DNA from: Cladobotryum mycophilum
Taxonomy: Eukaryota > Ascomycota > Sordariomycetes > Hypocreales > Hypocreaceae
Length of the DNA stretch: 64,000 nt
Direction: 5' to 3'
Assembly: GCA_036429605.1 (NCBI GenBank)
Contig: CM071590.1
Location: 4,278,001 to 4,342,000 of the forward strand
Shown one piece after another: positions 48,348-62,100 of the stretch (position 1 is the stretch's first letter; every line of letters begins with the position of its first letter). Made by a program: the position numbers and the translations under genes. Below the pieces are notes generated by a model that saw only the letters and a list, made by a program, of their open reading frames with translations, was not told where the DNA came from and made no database searches.

Positions 48348-50156
48348 GGAGGGATGATTTGGATTTTGGGGGGTTTTTTTTCGGGATTTGTCTTTTTATT
48401 TTTTATTTTTTATTTTGGCTGGCTGTTGCAATTTAATGCTGCCTTGAAGGCATAGTCATTTTACCCGGTTTGAAATACTACAGAGTAATACTCACGAGCT
48501 TTAATCGTGCCTTTTTTCTATCTTTCTTTTTCTGTCTTGGCCAGATCGATTATGCGCATCATTTGAGACGGTGAACAGATGTATGCGATATCAGATAGCC
48601 GGGATCTCTTCTTTGAGACATCGTGTGAAATGAGATGAAAGAAAATAAAATAAAATAGAGAAACTAGAAAAAATCGAGTTTACCACTTTCTTCAAAGTCC
48701 GATTTGGGGTGACGGCGAACATTTATTTAATCTGGAATTTTCGCCAGCTAAGGATGAAACTTGTACAACATAGCACAAGATGGAAGAAATTATTATACGC
48801 AAAACACGATAAATGCCTTTATTAATCACCAGCTATTTCATGAATTTGAAGTAATTTTAAATGGGAATCGGGGTAAACATGACGATATTTTCAGACCCCC
48901 GATTTATGATACAGGGTAGTTACCATGGCGATGGATAAGAATGTTGCATTCTTAGAATCTTAGAAGGGGGTAAAAACCGGGGCAACGATAATATATTGGG
49001 AGAGTCCAATGAAATGAGATGACGCGACGCTGCTGCTGCAAGTGAGCGAGTGCCAGCTGGCAGTTTTTAGCGGGGTACCTCTGGATACCTTATAAGAATG
49101 GTGGCGGTCAAGGGTACCGTTTTTCTCTCTCAAGGTACGAGGTACTTGTAAGACCCCCCATTTTGGAGCCGCTGTGCTGCAAATGGCCGGGGAGAGGAAA
49201 TCTATTGGACGAGAAGATGCATGTAATTAGAAAACGTGCATGAAGGGGGGCAATGCAGTATCAGGCAATATTACAAGTTAGGGTATGGGAGTAGCTTGTC
49301 TTACAAGTATATTTGCATTGGACCGGAACTGTAATACTAAATGACAAGTACTACTCGCTGAACTGTTTCGTAACATTGGAATTACTACTAGGTACCTAGT
49401 AGGTGTAGAATGAGAGTGAGAGAATGCCATACATCATGATGTTTCGTATCGTATCGTATCATATCGTGGGTGGGTACATACTTACTTTGTAGATACACGC
49501 ATCTCCAGCCTCTTTTTCTTTTAAGCCTCCCGTTGTACTCCGTAGTAGTGGCAGTTTTGCATGTGCGGCCACGACATGCTTAGTAGATATTTTCCATTGG
49601 CTACCTGGTTTGCTTGCTCGCCAGTGACGTTTTTGATTCGACCACTGACCAGCTGAATCCCAGCACCAAGTTACACAAAGGGAGCCCCACCATTGGCCCC
49701 ATCAGTCAGCCACAGGTGCACACCCACTACAACCCCGATTGCCAGACCAGCACCAACTCAGCAGTTGTTAGCGCTCTTTTCTTAGGCCTAAAGGGCCGCT
49801 GTGCTCACTGTAGTTGTAATGGTCGCCTGAAAGGTTCGCCCTTTTGGTCGCCAGCCTCATCCCTCCCTCCCCCCACCAGCCCAGCCACCTCTTGTTCTTT
49901 TTTCTCTTTCTTGCAACGCATTGCCCGTACTATGGGCCAAGGGAGGTAACAGATGGACGGGGGTACCTACTAATCCAGTCTAGCTACCTAGTGGCCAAGT
50001 CAGACAGCTTTCCCAGCAGTAGCACCTAGCACCCGGTGCCCAGCGCCCAGCACCCAGTCCCAGTTCCAAGACGGGCCAAAACAAAAAAACATCAATCTCT
50101 ATCCTTTTCATCAACACCAACCAGCCCGGCAACCACGCCGAATCCACACCGGCATC
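48348..50156. other. intergenic region P450 / giant repeat gene
   Basis: About 1.8 kb. T-rich runs just after the P450 stop (48372-48417) are likely 3' UTR. An ATCGT tandem lies at 49444-49466 and a TACTCCGTA at 49536-49544. GGTACCTAG-like palindromes occur near 49390. The right end, with CCAGCACC repeats (50020-50055), leads into the giant gene. No gene seen. Confidence 0.65.
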
Positions 50157-53100
50157 ATGATGCGAGAACCTCGCCGCCGGAGCCCCGAGAGCTCCCGGAG
50201 GCGGCGGCGCGAACGACGACAATCGCGCGAGGATCTCGCAAACATGCGTCCTCCCACCACCACCAACAATAACAACGATGACGCCGCCCAGACGCCGAGA
50301 GCTTATGATCAAATCCCACGACAACCAGAATCACAACAACAATCAAAACCACACCCACTTCAGCCGCAACAATTACCACTACCTCCATATCAGCAGCAGC
50401 AGCGACAACAGCAGCAGCCGCAGTATGAAGAACAATTACCATCGCAACCATATACAGAAACTCGCCAAAGAGCATCATCCGGTTCCCTATCAACAACTAG
50501 CGCCTCGTCGTCCTCATCATACCTTGACATTTCAAGAAAATACCCCCTTGGACGTTTTGGAGGCCTCATCAGCACTTTTATACGCGCGCCATCGGAGCGT
50601 GTTCGACGACGGCGCAGAAGCAGTAGTAGTAAGAAGAAGCGTCGCGTCGTTTACTTTGGTGGCAATTCGTCATCGTCATCCCTTAATGATGATATGGCCT
50701 ACGGAACTGGCTTCGTTCGGAAGCCCAAGGCCCGCAGCTTTAGTCCCCGCAGCAACGAGGCTGGCCCCTCGGGTTCGCAACCCCGAGATGCGGGTTCTGG
50801 TACTGCATCCCCGAAACCGCCAAAGGAGTCGCGACGGGAGAAGAAGAAGAAGAGCAAGTCCAAGGTGGACACCACGGATGAGGAGATAATTGCTCTCGGG
50901 CGCCAACTATCGGATTTAGCCAGGCGCTCGAATGAAGAGGATTTGCGCGCTGCGGGAAGGAGTAGGCCCTCGAAATTGGTCTCAGCTGCGGCGGGGATTA
51001 GCGCTCTGCGACGCGGCAACAAGAATGGCAAAGATCGGGGTCTTGCTAGCTCCAAGTCCCAGCGCGAATCATCTTCCGACGAATCTGATTGGGAGTCGGC
51101 CTCTGACGATGACGATGATAGTTTTGACGATGAGTCCTTTTCTTCATCAAGTGATGATGCGGGCTCGGAGTTGGCATACGGTCATGGCAGCTCGCCTCCC
51201 AACAGGTCTACAGCAGCAGTAACAGCAGCAGTTGCTACGGCAGCAGCCACAACTGCCGCCGCCGCCGCCGCCGCCGCCGCCGCTTCGGAAGCATCTACGA
51301 CCTCCTTTTTCGGCTCGCTCTTTGGCCAAAAATCTAGAAAGAGCTCCGTAGTTGACCCTAAACTCTTTGGACCCGTCAATTCGCTGCGCGGGGTGGTCAA
51401 TACCCCCTGCGGCTTTGAAGATGAGGAGGAAGATATTCAAAATGTGCCGATGCGAAAGTATTATCCCGTCTCTACTTCAGACCCTAACCGCTTCGATGCG
51501 GACCACTCTACCGTTGTGGGATCTCAGCATGATTCTTCCCAGCGACAACGCCCCGGACCTGTTCCCCTTCAGCAACCAGTTCCTAAAACTCCTGTTTCTC
51601 AAAATGTCTACCAGACTGAGAGATTAGAGAGTTTGGATAGGCAAGAATCTCGAAACCAGCGCCGGCAATCCGAAGACAAAGACAAGAGAAACTCATTTGT
51701 TGGAGTTGCCGGAACTGTTGGCGTTGCGGCAGCCACAGTGGCAGCCATGTCTGGGCGCAGACAGGATTGGGTGGATCCTCGCCAGTTTCGAGATGTCTAC
51801 AAGATGAATCGGAAGGATGACCACGAAGATAAGAACGACCATGAGAGAGATTCGGACCGTGAGCGTCGCGGACCCTCATCACCCGCATACTATTCTCGAT
51901 ATATCGACGACTCAGACTCAAAGCGCCAACGTCAGCAGACTGCCCCTGAAGATTCGCAGAGACGAAAAGTACCTTCAGCGCAAAACAAAGAACCTAGTGG
52001 CACACCCAGAAATGAGAAAACATGGATGGAGCTTGCCCCAGAGGAGCGCAGGGAGAGTCTTACATACACTAGCCGCGAGAAGGAAAGAAAGTTAGCACAG
52101 GTTCAAAAGGCGGACCTTCCAAGTGTTACCGAGTCACAACCAATCGAGGACCGCGCGACGATCGACCCGTTTCAATATCAGGTTCCCAGCGATGCCTTTA
52201 ATACTCCCAAGTTTACCACACCTCGACCACTCACGCCCCAAGTTGTGACTGTTGACAGAGTGCCAACCTTTGATGACTCGCCGCCACGGATGTTACCACC
52301 GTCAGAAATGAGACTCAGTCGAAAGGACTCTTTCGAAATTGAGCAAAGGGCTGAAGAGAGGAGGAAGGCGTCAAGCAGCGCACCCCGGAGCCAAGATCGT
52401 AGAGTTGGTCACGACTATGAGGAGGGTGAACATGAGGCGAAGTCAATTTACGAAGAAGCTAAACATGCTACTATCCCCGTCAATGCTGCGGCTGTTGCAT
52501 CTGCCATTGCAGTTGAAGAGGAACGATCACACGAGCGTCGCCGTCGGAATCACTCAGATGATAGCTCTCGAGATCGATCCACGCCGGCCAAAGATACAGT
52601 GCAAGAGGAAGCTGACAAATACTATCGTGAGTCTGTAATGGCTATGAAAATCGCCTCTGAAGAAGTCCGTTCACGCACACAATCTCCGGAAAGCTCTGTG
52701 ATGGACAAGTGGGAAGCACCCCCCACACAAGAATCCTTTGAGATAGTTACTCCCCCTGAAATAGAGGAGAGGGAAAAGCAGCACCAGAAGAGCCCTTATG
52801 ATGGACCAAACGCAGATGTCCGAATCGACAATAAGATATATCCGCATGAAATCCATAGGTTCCGTGCCAAGGGCAAGGCGTCTGGCGCGACTCGAGAGCG
52901 CCCTCTGTTAAACCTGGTTTTCCCCACGCCTACTCCTACCCCTGAACCAAGACCGAATCTAGCAGAACAGGTAACAGGGCAGCCCGAGAAAATAAGAGAG
53001 GTCAAAGAAACCCCAGCAGCCGTGACGGCACCACCACCACCACCACCACCACCCCCTCCTCCTCCTCCGCCGCCGCCGCCCAGATCTCTTCCAGGTGTCA

Positions 53101-56100
53101 TAGTGAGACGAAAGGGCGAAGTTGCGCCACCAACATCGAACACGAAGACCGTGTCTTGGGGCCGAAACACACTGAAGAGCTTCAAAGTTGAGAATGCTGA
53201 TCAGAGCCGCGATGTCGAGCCTCAGACCGGATCGGCTGAGAGGGTAGAGAAGCCCAAACCCCGGCCTGAGCAGGACAACCATCGGAATGAACTGGCTGCT
53301 GCTATAGCTGCCAGATCAAAATTAATCCAAGACTCTGATTCCGCCAATGGCCAACAGCCCAGCTCATCAAAGACACCGTCCCGTGATATAGTTGCCATGG
53401 GCCCTAATCAAGTTTTTATAGATGAGACTAGAGATCCCCCCTGTCCCAGGCCCCAAGCCTGCTAGTCCGAAGCACGAGAGGATGCCTGGTGGATACGCGG
53501 ATGACCTTGAGTTTGCGGCTACTTTGGCTGCGGGGTTACAGGACACTGGATTTGACCCGAATATTGTCATTGACAATCCCAAGTTCCATCGACGAGAGTC
53601 TCCCCCTGATGCCAACGACGCGAATGGAGATGCCTGGAATCACCCAACGTATGCTGAGGCCGCTCACCATGCCATTGACCCCTCATACCACTATTCCCCA
53701 GAGAGACGTTCGCCTCGAAGAACTATGGTTCCAGAGGAAATCGAAACTCCTAGCTATGAGCCAGAAGCTTTTCTAGACGAAGAAGGTGAAGCATCTCGGA
53801 AGTCGAAAGAAAAGAGAAGACGGCAGGAAAGAAAGGAAAGACTCGAAAGGCTCTCAAAGAAGGCAGCGGATACACCGGAGCTTCCGACAGAGGGGTCATA
53901 CGAGATGCCGAATCTTAAAGACATACCTCGGGATATTCCACAAGATATCAATTGGCATTACGATGACATCCATGGGACGGCGAAGCCAGAGCATCCTCGA
54001 TCTGAGCAGGCTCAGCCATCCGAACTCGAGCCGAGTCAGACTCGTGAGGTAGACGATCTCTCTGATAGCAGATCCAGGAGGTCAAGAAGGAAGAAGAAAA
54101 GGAAGAGCAGAGATCTAAAGAACGAGGAACCAGCATTTGACGCTGCCCCCACCGACCAGTTTGGCAACTTCCGATCGAAATGGGACGTTGAGGACGATAA
54201 GAGTATCATCTCAAAACCACAAGGTGATGCAGCGGAGAGGGATATCCGTGAAAACGGACATGATGATGAAAACCGTGATAACAGGTCTTCACGGTCTCGC
54301 GATGTTGACGATAGCGCGAAATCGGTTGTGTCTTCCTTGGAGGGTTCCCGTAAGAGAGCAGACTCCGCGAAGAAACCAAGTGGCGGGATCTTCTCTAGCC
54401 TCTGGGGATCGACCGGCAGCAAGACTGAGAACGAGAACCAGGATTCTTTTTAGATAATGCCGGCACCCTTGGCGCGGGTGCCGGCCTGGCGAGTGCTGCG
54501 GCCGCGGTCGCGTCGGCTTTGTCTCGTCCACACGCCGCCGTTGCCTCCACGGAAAAGGAGCACTTTTCTCGCGACCAACCTCGCATGACCCGAGAATCGC
54601 AAGAGATTGATCCCGAGATCGTTCCACGCGCAATCAAACCCGCTATCGATCCTCAGTATGGTGATCTTCTTCCTTTGCCCCCTAGCGCCCCTGGGAGCCC
54701 TAAAGAGGTCGCTGAGCTGCTACCTGCTCTGCCCGATAGTCGACCGGACACACCCCCAGAGGAGCGCAACCGCAGGTTTGAGCGCTCTCATCGCCGACAA
54801 AGGAGCATCCCGGATACTCCCGTCAGAGGCCATAGCAAGTCTTTTAGCAATACTGCCATTCCTCTTGCACTACGTATCGGCCAACGATCGAACCCTTCTA
54901 GTCCTGTCAATGCCAAGCCTTTAACTAGTTCTCCTGGTGCTAGCACCTCTGAGAGTATACCAAGGCGTGCGTCTCGACCAACTTCCTGGGACAGTAGCAA
55001 GCAAATCATGCCTTTGATGCTTCTCGAACAGATCCGTCGGGGTTCTATTGACAAATCCATCAAGATCGAAGACCTGCCTCCGTTGCCGCCAAGCGATGCA
55101 CCTAGTGAGGTAGAGGGCGATGCAGCTGAGTCACTACATCAGTTGTCAAGGGATATTGAAGAGCCAGCCGTCAGCCCCCCGACCACTAGACGCCCTTTAG
55201 GCTTCTTCAATGAGCTTAGGCTTCGACTTGGAACTATTCAGTCGACACCAAAGACCGATGAGGATGAGGGCTCGGAGCAATCTACACCAAAGGCTGAAAT
55301 GAAGCCCGAGTTTCCAGTTTTGACTACATCTGACGACAATGTAAGCAAAGCTTTGAGAGACTTGGAAGGTGGCCTAGCGCCGTCAGCAGAAATCGCTCCC
55401 GTGTCCCTGGATCCATACGAACCAGCGCCCGTTGAATCGACGTCTAGGAATCGGAGTTCCTTTTTACTTGACTCTGAGCCCTCGTCTGGCAAATCTAGCA
55501 AGATGATTGATGCCGAGAACAGTCCCCAGAGCCCTTCAACCCCAACACAACCACGAGCTCTACAGGATACAATCCGTGGCAGCACCGAAACATTAACATC
55601 TGCAACCGAGCAATTTTCAGACGCTATGGAAGGGCAAACACCTGATTTTTTTGAATCCGCCCGAGAGTCCCCCTTCGAGACCCCTGCGGATGATGTATCT
55701 GCGACTGGAAGCGTAGCTCGTTCCGCCATTGGGATTTGGGCTGGAGATCTTGTTTCTGGAATGATGACCTCAAGGAAGGCGCAAAAGGCGCCGGCGAAGA
55801 TCGATACTACGCCTGTATCTGTTACTTCTGTATCGGTATCCAGGGACTTGAAAATGGATGAGGGGAAGTTCGACCTATCACCAATTAGCCGTGAAGATAT
55901 CCATGAGTCGATAAAGGGCAAAAAGGCTAAGAAGAATAAGAAGGAAAAGTCCATCTCTCAGGCACCTGCACCGGAAATTATTCCATCCCTAGAATCTAGT
56001 GCCGGAGCCGAGCTGCCTATTCCCCTTGAGGTCTCTGAAAAGAGCATGACCAAGGATGATGAGCTTCGTGAGATTCGTCCTAAGCTTGCTATCCCCTCTA

Positions 56101-59100
56101 TAGCGCCGAAGATTGAGGATGCAGTAGTTCCTTCCAGTCATGATATCTCAGTCATGGAGGCTAGATACGAGCCTCCTCTCATTGAAACTCCCAAGCAGAT
56201 TGACGTCGAGAATATTCTCACGGACGTGGAAGCTCCCGCGGTGGTAGAGCCTCTCTCCGAGCCGATTGAAAAAGCTGATCTGGAAGCCCCTTTTGAAGAA
56301 CCAGTCGCTGAGCCTTCATCCTCTAAGAAGAGCAAGAAAAAGAAGAAGAAGGGCAAAGGCAAAGCAGGTCTTGTGGAAGAAGAATCTATATCTGAGTCTA
56401 AGCCTGAAGATGTTTCTGCACCAATTTTTGAGCACGTCAAATTTGAGGCACCACGGGAACTGGCCCCCTTAGTGACTGAATCTCTGTCATCTGCAGTAGC
56501 TGAACTAGCAACTGAGGCTATCCCCGAATTAGGGTCTGAGCATGGACGCCACTTATCCGAGGACTTCGACTTTGCATCACTGCCAGAGAAGTCTCTGGAA
56601 AGGTTATTCGAGCCTCTGCCTGAACTAACGCATGAAGCTTTCCCCGGGATGGTGACCGGACTCGACCCCGAATATGTATCGCAAATGGCCGCTGAAGCTG
56701 CTTCTGAATCCTTTTATGAAACCCTCCCCGATTCAATGTCTGTCCAATTCCTCGAATCGATACCTGAAGTTCCCGAACCAGAAACCGAAGAAGTTTTGGA
56801 ACCTATCGATGAACCCTGGTCAGGCACTATCTTGTCGACAATCCCTGAAATAATTGTGGAGGATGTATCTGATGAACTGTCAGCTGAGGATAGATCCTTG
56901 GCAGTTGAGACTGTAAGGGTGGACGAAGAACGCGGTGTGGTTCAAGACGACATTTCAGATACCGAACGAGATCGTCCAGTCGTTGTTGATGTAGCACCCG
57001 TTATAGAACCTGAAGCTGGGCCTGAAGCTGAGCCTATCCCTTCAATCGATGACATCCTAGCAACAGCGCCCTCGAAAAAGAACAAGAAGAAAAAGAAGAA
57101 GGGAAAAGCCGCAGTCGCAGCAGAGTCAGAAGCCATCCCCGCACTTGCACCCGTTTCTGAGCAAGAGCCTGAACCGAAGTCCCTTGAATCTACGGCAGAA
57201 TCTGCATCAATACCTGCGGATGAGGACTTGTCTGGGCCTGTTCCTGAATCTACACCGGCTTCTGTCTTAGATCGTACTCTGGAGCCAGATACAGAGTACA
57301 TTTCTGAGGTCATCCCAGAGGTTACTGTAGAGCCCTCTGTAGAACCAACAAGGGAAACAACGGCTAAACCGATAGTTGAGACTCAACCACAGTCTGCGGC
57401 TGAATTTAGCCTAGAGTCTACCAACCATGCTGAAGAAGAGCCTATTTTATCCCGCCAGGACGTTGGGGTCCCGGAGATAAAGTCGAGGTTCTTAGCTGAC
57501 GCCATCTCCGAGGCCATGGCAGAGCCAGTTGATGAAACCCTGCCTGAACTTGCTCCAGATGCTTTACCTGAGACTGACGTGGCGGTTGTGACAGAGCGTG
57601 AGACGGATGTCACACCTAACCCCGTGCCAGAGCCCATTACGGAGCCTGCATCTGAACCCTCGGCAGTTGATACGGTTGACCACGAAGTAGAACCTCTTTC
57701 CTCGGCATTCCCTGAATCTACCACACTTGCTTCTAAATTCTCCTCATTTTTCTCAGGAAGATATACTTCTAAACGCACCCCTGAGCCAGTCCCAGAGCCA
57801 GTCCCTGAACCTGTTATGGAATCTGAACCTCTCCGCCAACCAATTCAAGAACCAGTAGTTGAGCAGATGCCCCCCGTCCCTCAGACAATGCCAGAACTTC
57901 ATTCTAATTCCCCCATTGAAATGACAACCGAACCCTCCAGCGAAGCAGTCCTGGAGTCCACCGTGGACAACCCGTCTCGAGGCGACGTCAGCCTAGAGAC
58001 CTCTCAACACCTCTCAAACGATCCTGCTCCACTGTCTGTCGAGCAAATTCCTCAAATTGAAGATGCCGGTGAGGTGGCTACCCCCGCAGAGCCCGCCGAA
58101 TTTCCAATCAGGACCAATGATGAAGGTCTAAAAGAAACGCCTGTTACCCCTCAAAAGGACAAGAAAAAGAAGAAAAAGAAGGGTAAAGGATCTTCAGCAC
58201 AGCTTAATGACAAGGACTCTGAGGATTTATCTCTAACTAAGGACGGAAGTTTCCATGCTGAGACACTTCAAGATGTTCCTCAGCACGAGGAACCAGCTCT
58301 GAATCAAAAGGACTTGCCTGAGCCTGAAGCTGTGTCTACCAAGGAAGCAGTCGATCCTATTGTCATGACTGCTGAAACGCCAGTTTCGGTTGAGACCACT
58401 GATGTGGTAGAGCCATCTCTGAGCTCTGTAAAGGAAGATCTAGTCGAAGACAACTTACCTAGGGTCAAGAATTTGCCTACAAAGGAAGTGGAAGCAGCTG
58501 TTCCTCCAGTTGAAGAATCATCAGCACCTGCCAGCCTTGAACCTGTAGAGGTTACTGGCCCTTCCGACGTTGTGGATGAGTCGATGGAATCTAAAGTTCC
58601 AGCTGCACCGGCCGCTGAGCAAGACACTGCAGTCATTGACGAGGAACCCGTTTCAACTCTCAAGGGCAAGAAGAAGAAGAAGAGGAGCAAGCAGAAACAG
58701 GTCGAGTTGGAGCAGGTGGAGGAACCCTCTACTATTCAACCTTCTTTACAAGAACCTAGTGGCCCTTTAACTGAGACCCCTTTCAGCGAACCCACATTGG
58801 AGGGTGTTCAGACTGACGGCAAATCCAATGAGTTAGCTCCTCTAGAATCCAAGGATCGAGAGGACAAGGTGGAGGAGCCCATTGTTGAACAAGATAACAC
58901 TGCTGGCATTACTGAGGAGTTAAGACAACCCGAGATAAGCAGTGAGCAGCTTGAGACGGCCGTGGAAGTGCCCGCAATGTCAACTAAGGATACTCCTGAG
59001 CCTGAGTCCAGTCGGCCACGGTCCCTTAAGACCTACATCTCAGAACCGTTGTTCACACAGGTCGACTTGGAGCCCTCCCAGGACGGGCTTGCAAGTCTTG

Positions 59101-62100
59101 CAACCACACAAAACGACGGTTTCATCGACATAGTCGATCCAATGCAGGAGTCTACCGATTACCTAGTGGAGACTCCCGTACAAGAATCTCCAACACCTGA
59201 GAAGGAGGACAAGCGAAACAAGAAAGCGAAGTCGATTGCTTTGGAATCCGTTGATTCTTCGCCCTTGCCTATGGGTTTGGCTGTAGACCATGCTGCCGTT
59301 GCAAAGGAAGAGCCTCAAACGCAGACTGATGTCTATAAGCCAACGCCTGAGTCCGTCGAGTCCGCTCCTCTCCCTGAAGACCAGAGAAATCTAGATGTGT
59401 CTATCCCTGATGCGCCTGGTGACCATACCGCTCAAGAAGGGACCGCTAGTTTTACGGAGACGCTGGACGAGACTGCAAAGGAGGATCAAGAGAAGCAATT
59501 GACTTCAACTCCCGCTACCCTGCATGATGAACCTTCTGCCGACACCCCCTCTATCGACCCCACACAGGTCGCAGCTGAAGTTCCTCTTCCAGCAGATCCA
59601 ACCCCGGAAGCTCAAGTTTTAAAGAAGCGTAGAAAGAAGAAGAAGAACTCTGTGTCCCTTGACCCTCTTGTAGCCGAACACCACTTGCCAGTGGAGCCTC
59701 AACCTGAAGAACTCGCAGATCCACAAATTACAACTGACACTGTTCCGATCCCGACCGATGCAGTCATCTTCGACCCTTCTACAGAACTCGCTTCTCAGGA
59801 GGGACAAGACTTCGTGGATGAGCAACCGTCAAGGACTTCTGACGACTTTCGTGAGCTTCTGACTGAAGAAGTTATTTCTACTGAGGGCGATTCGGTACCT
59901 CCAGTAAGGCAAGACGATGATATGGTGGCGGCTGCTGCTGCTGCGAAGACCGAGGGTGAACTTGTCGAGAATACTAGCGACCCCAATACTCAACAGCAAG
60001 CCATTCTTTCTGAACCATCATCTGATGTCCAGACACTCGAAGGCGATCGGGCTCTAGATCTGCCTTTTGAGGAAACTGTTGCTCCCGTGGAAGAGCTTGG
60101 ACCTTCAACTACTGCGAAACTGTCGAAAAAAGAGAGAAAAAAGCAAAAGAGGCAAGCCGCGCTCGAGGAGTCCATGAAGGCCAAAGCAGAGGATAAGACC
60201 ACCACCGTCGAAACAGCCATCCCTTCTGTACCAGAACTATCCAATCCGGAGATCCCAGGACCTGAGGAACTTACACCTACGCAGGAAACCCATGGTGACA
60301 ACGCAGAATCTCCGGTCCCAGCAATCGTTACTGAGATTAAAACACCCCTTGAAGAATCTACGGGTCTGGAAATCGACGTCGTTGATCAATCCTTGGTTGC
60401 TAGTCAAGAGCCAGAGGCCAATCCTCAAGATGAGGCGGGTGGGTTTAGTCCAACAATGTCTGAGAAGGACAGCAAGAAGAAGAAAGCTAAAGATGTGGAC
60501 ACCGTATACCCACAGGAACCTGAGACAATTTCTTCAACAGAACCAGAGCTGGACCTTGATCCAAGTGCAGAGGACATTTTAGAGGATCAACCCGAGTCAT
60601 CTGCAAGGGATACCAGCCAGGAAGCTGGAGGGATTGAGAGTGCAACAATAGAGCCAACGCCTGTTGCTGAACCAGAGGTTACCCGGGAGGTTGGACCATC
60701 TCAGGATTCTCAATTGGACAACCATGAAGAGGAACCGGAGACGACGAATGATGGACCATGGAATTTGTTTGGAATGTTTAAAAGGGATACGAAAAAGAAG
60801 GACAAGCCTGTAAAAGTTGAATCCGCTGCAGCGTTAGAACCGGAGGAAGAGACCAAAGCCCAAGATACTGTTATGACCACTGATCCAGAGTCTTCGAAGG
60901 AGTTTGTTGAGGAAACTTTGGCTGATGCGAAGTCGACGATAGACACTGAGGAAAAGCAGGAGTCATCACCAGTACCTGTTAGTGACGAATCCGCCGAGCA
61001 GCGCACTATTGTTCAAGAATCTACCGTTTCTGAAGACAAGCCTGCAGCAGAAGGCTCTAGCTTGGAAATTGTTCTAGAGTCTGAGAAGCCCATGGAAGCA
61101 GAAGCAGAAAAATCTGTGGAAACTGAGCTAGCATCTGAAGAACTTCCGTCAGACCCTTCTGCAACGTCCACTTTGCCACAAGAGGCTGAGAATATGGATG
61201 CTAAAGTTGAACAATCTGTCACCGAACCTCTGGAGGCGATTCTCGATGAAGTAAAACAGGTTGAAACAGAGCAGGATGTCAGTGAAGCGGTTGAACCGAA
61301 GAGTGCAACCAACGACAAGGAAGCTTCACTTGATGAACCTATTACTGAGGCTGACGTCGCAAAGCCCGAGACTTCTACCACCCAGGAGGAAACTCCTGCT
61401 CCAGCGGTTGCAAAGAAAGGCAAGAAAAGCAAGAAGAACCGACGCAGCCAATCTGAAACTGCTCCTACAGAAGACCTACCGCAGGACGTCCTTGACCAGT
61501 CTACTGAGAAGTCCATTACTGTTCAGAATGAAGCCGTTGCTCCCGAAGGTCGATCTGAAGTAGATGCTAAGGAGGACCAATCCCTCGAGACTCCTTTGAC
61601 AACCGACGAGGGCGTTGTCAAATCTGGTGAACCTAAGGAAGTGGTCAAAGATTCTGATGAGATCACGGAAACTATGCCATCTGAATCTGCCGATATCGCT
61701 GAGCCAAACGCCGTCGAACAAGTGCTTGATAATACGTCGACGACCGAAGCTTCAAAAGTATCTGATGCTGAGGTAATTGAGGAATCATCTGCTCTAGATC
61801 AAACTGTCACAGATGTTCAATCTAAGCCCTCTGCCGCAGACACGCAGGCTCTCGAGACTGACCAGCAAGGCAACCTCGACGACAACACCCGCAGTGAGGA
61901 AGTTCTAACTGCGGAGCCGTTGAGTCGGGAAGCCAATATTCAAGATGCCGGAGAAGCTCTGCCTGACGCAAAACTTTCTAAGAAGGAAAGGAAGAAGAAA
62001 CAGAGGCAGCAGAAGCAGCAGCAAGAGCAAGAGCAGCAACGACAAGAGGAGCAGCAGCAGGAGGAGCAACAGCAAGATCAGGCTAGCCTGACAGAGACAA

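Noticed and set aside
46631..54453. Secondary-metabolite gene cluster around the P450
   Set aside because: Neighbours are a RING protein and a structural giant protein; no backbone synthase, transporter or pathway regulator lies nearby.
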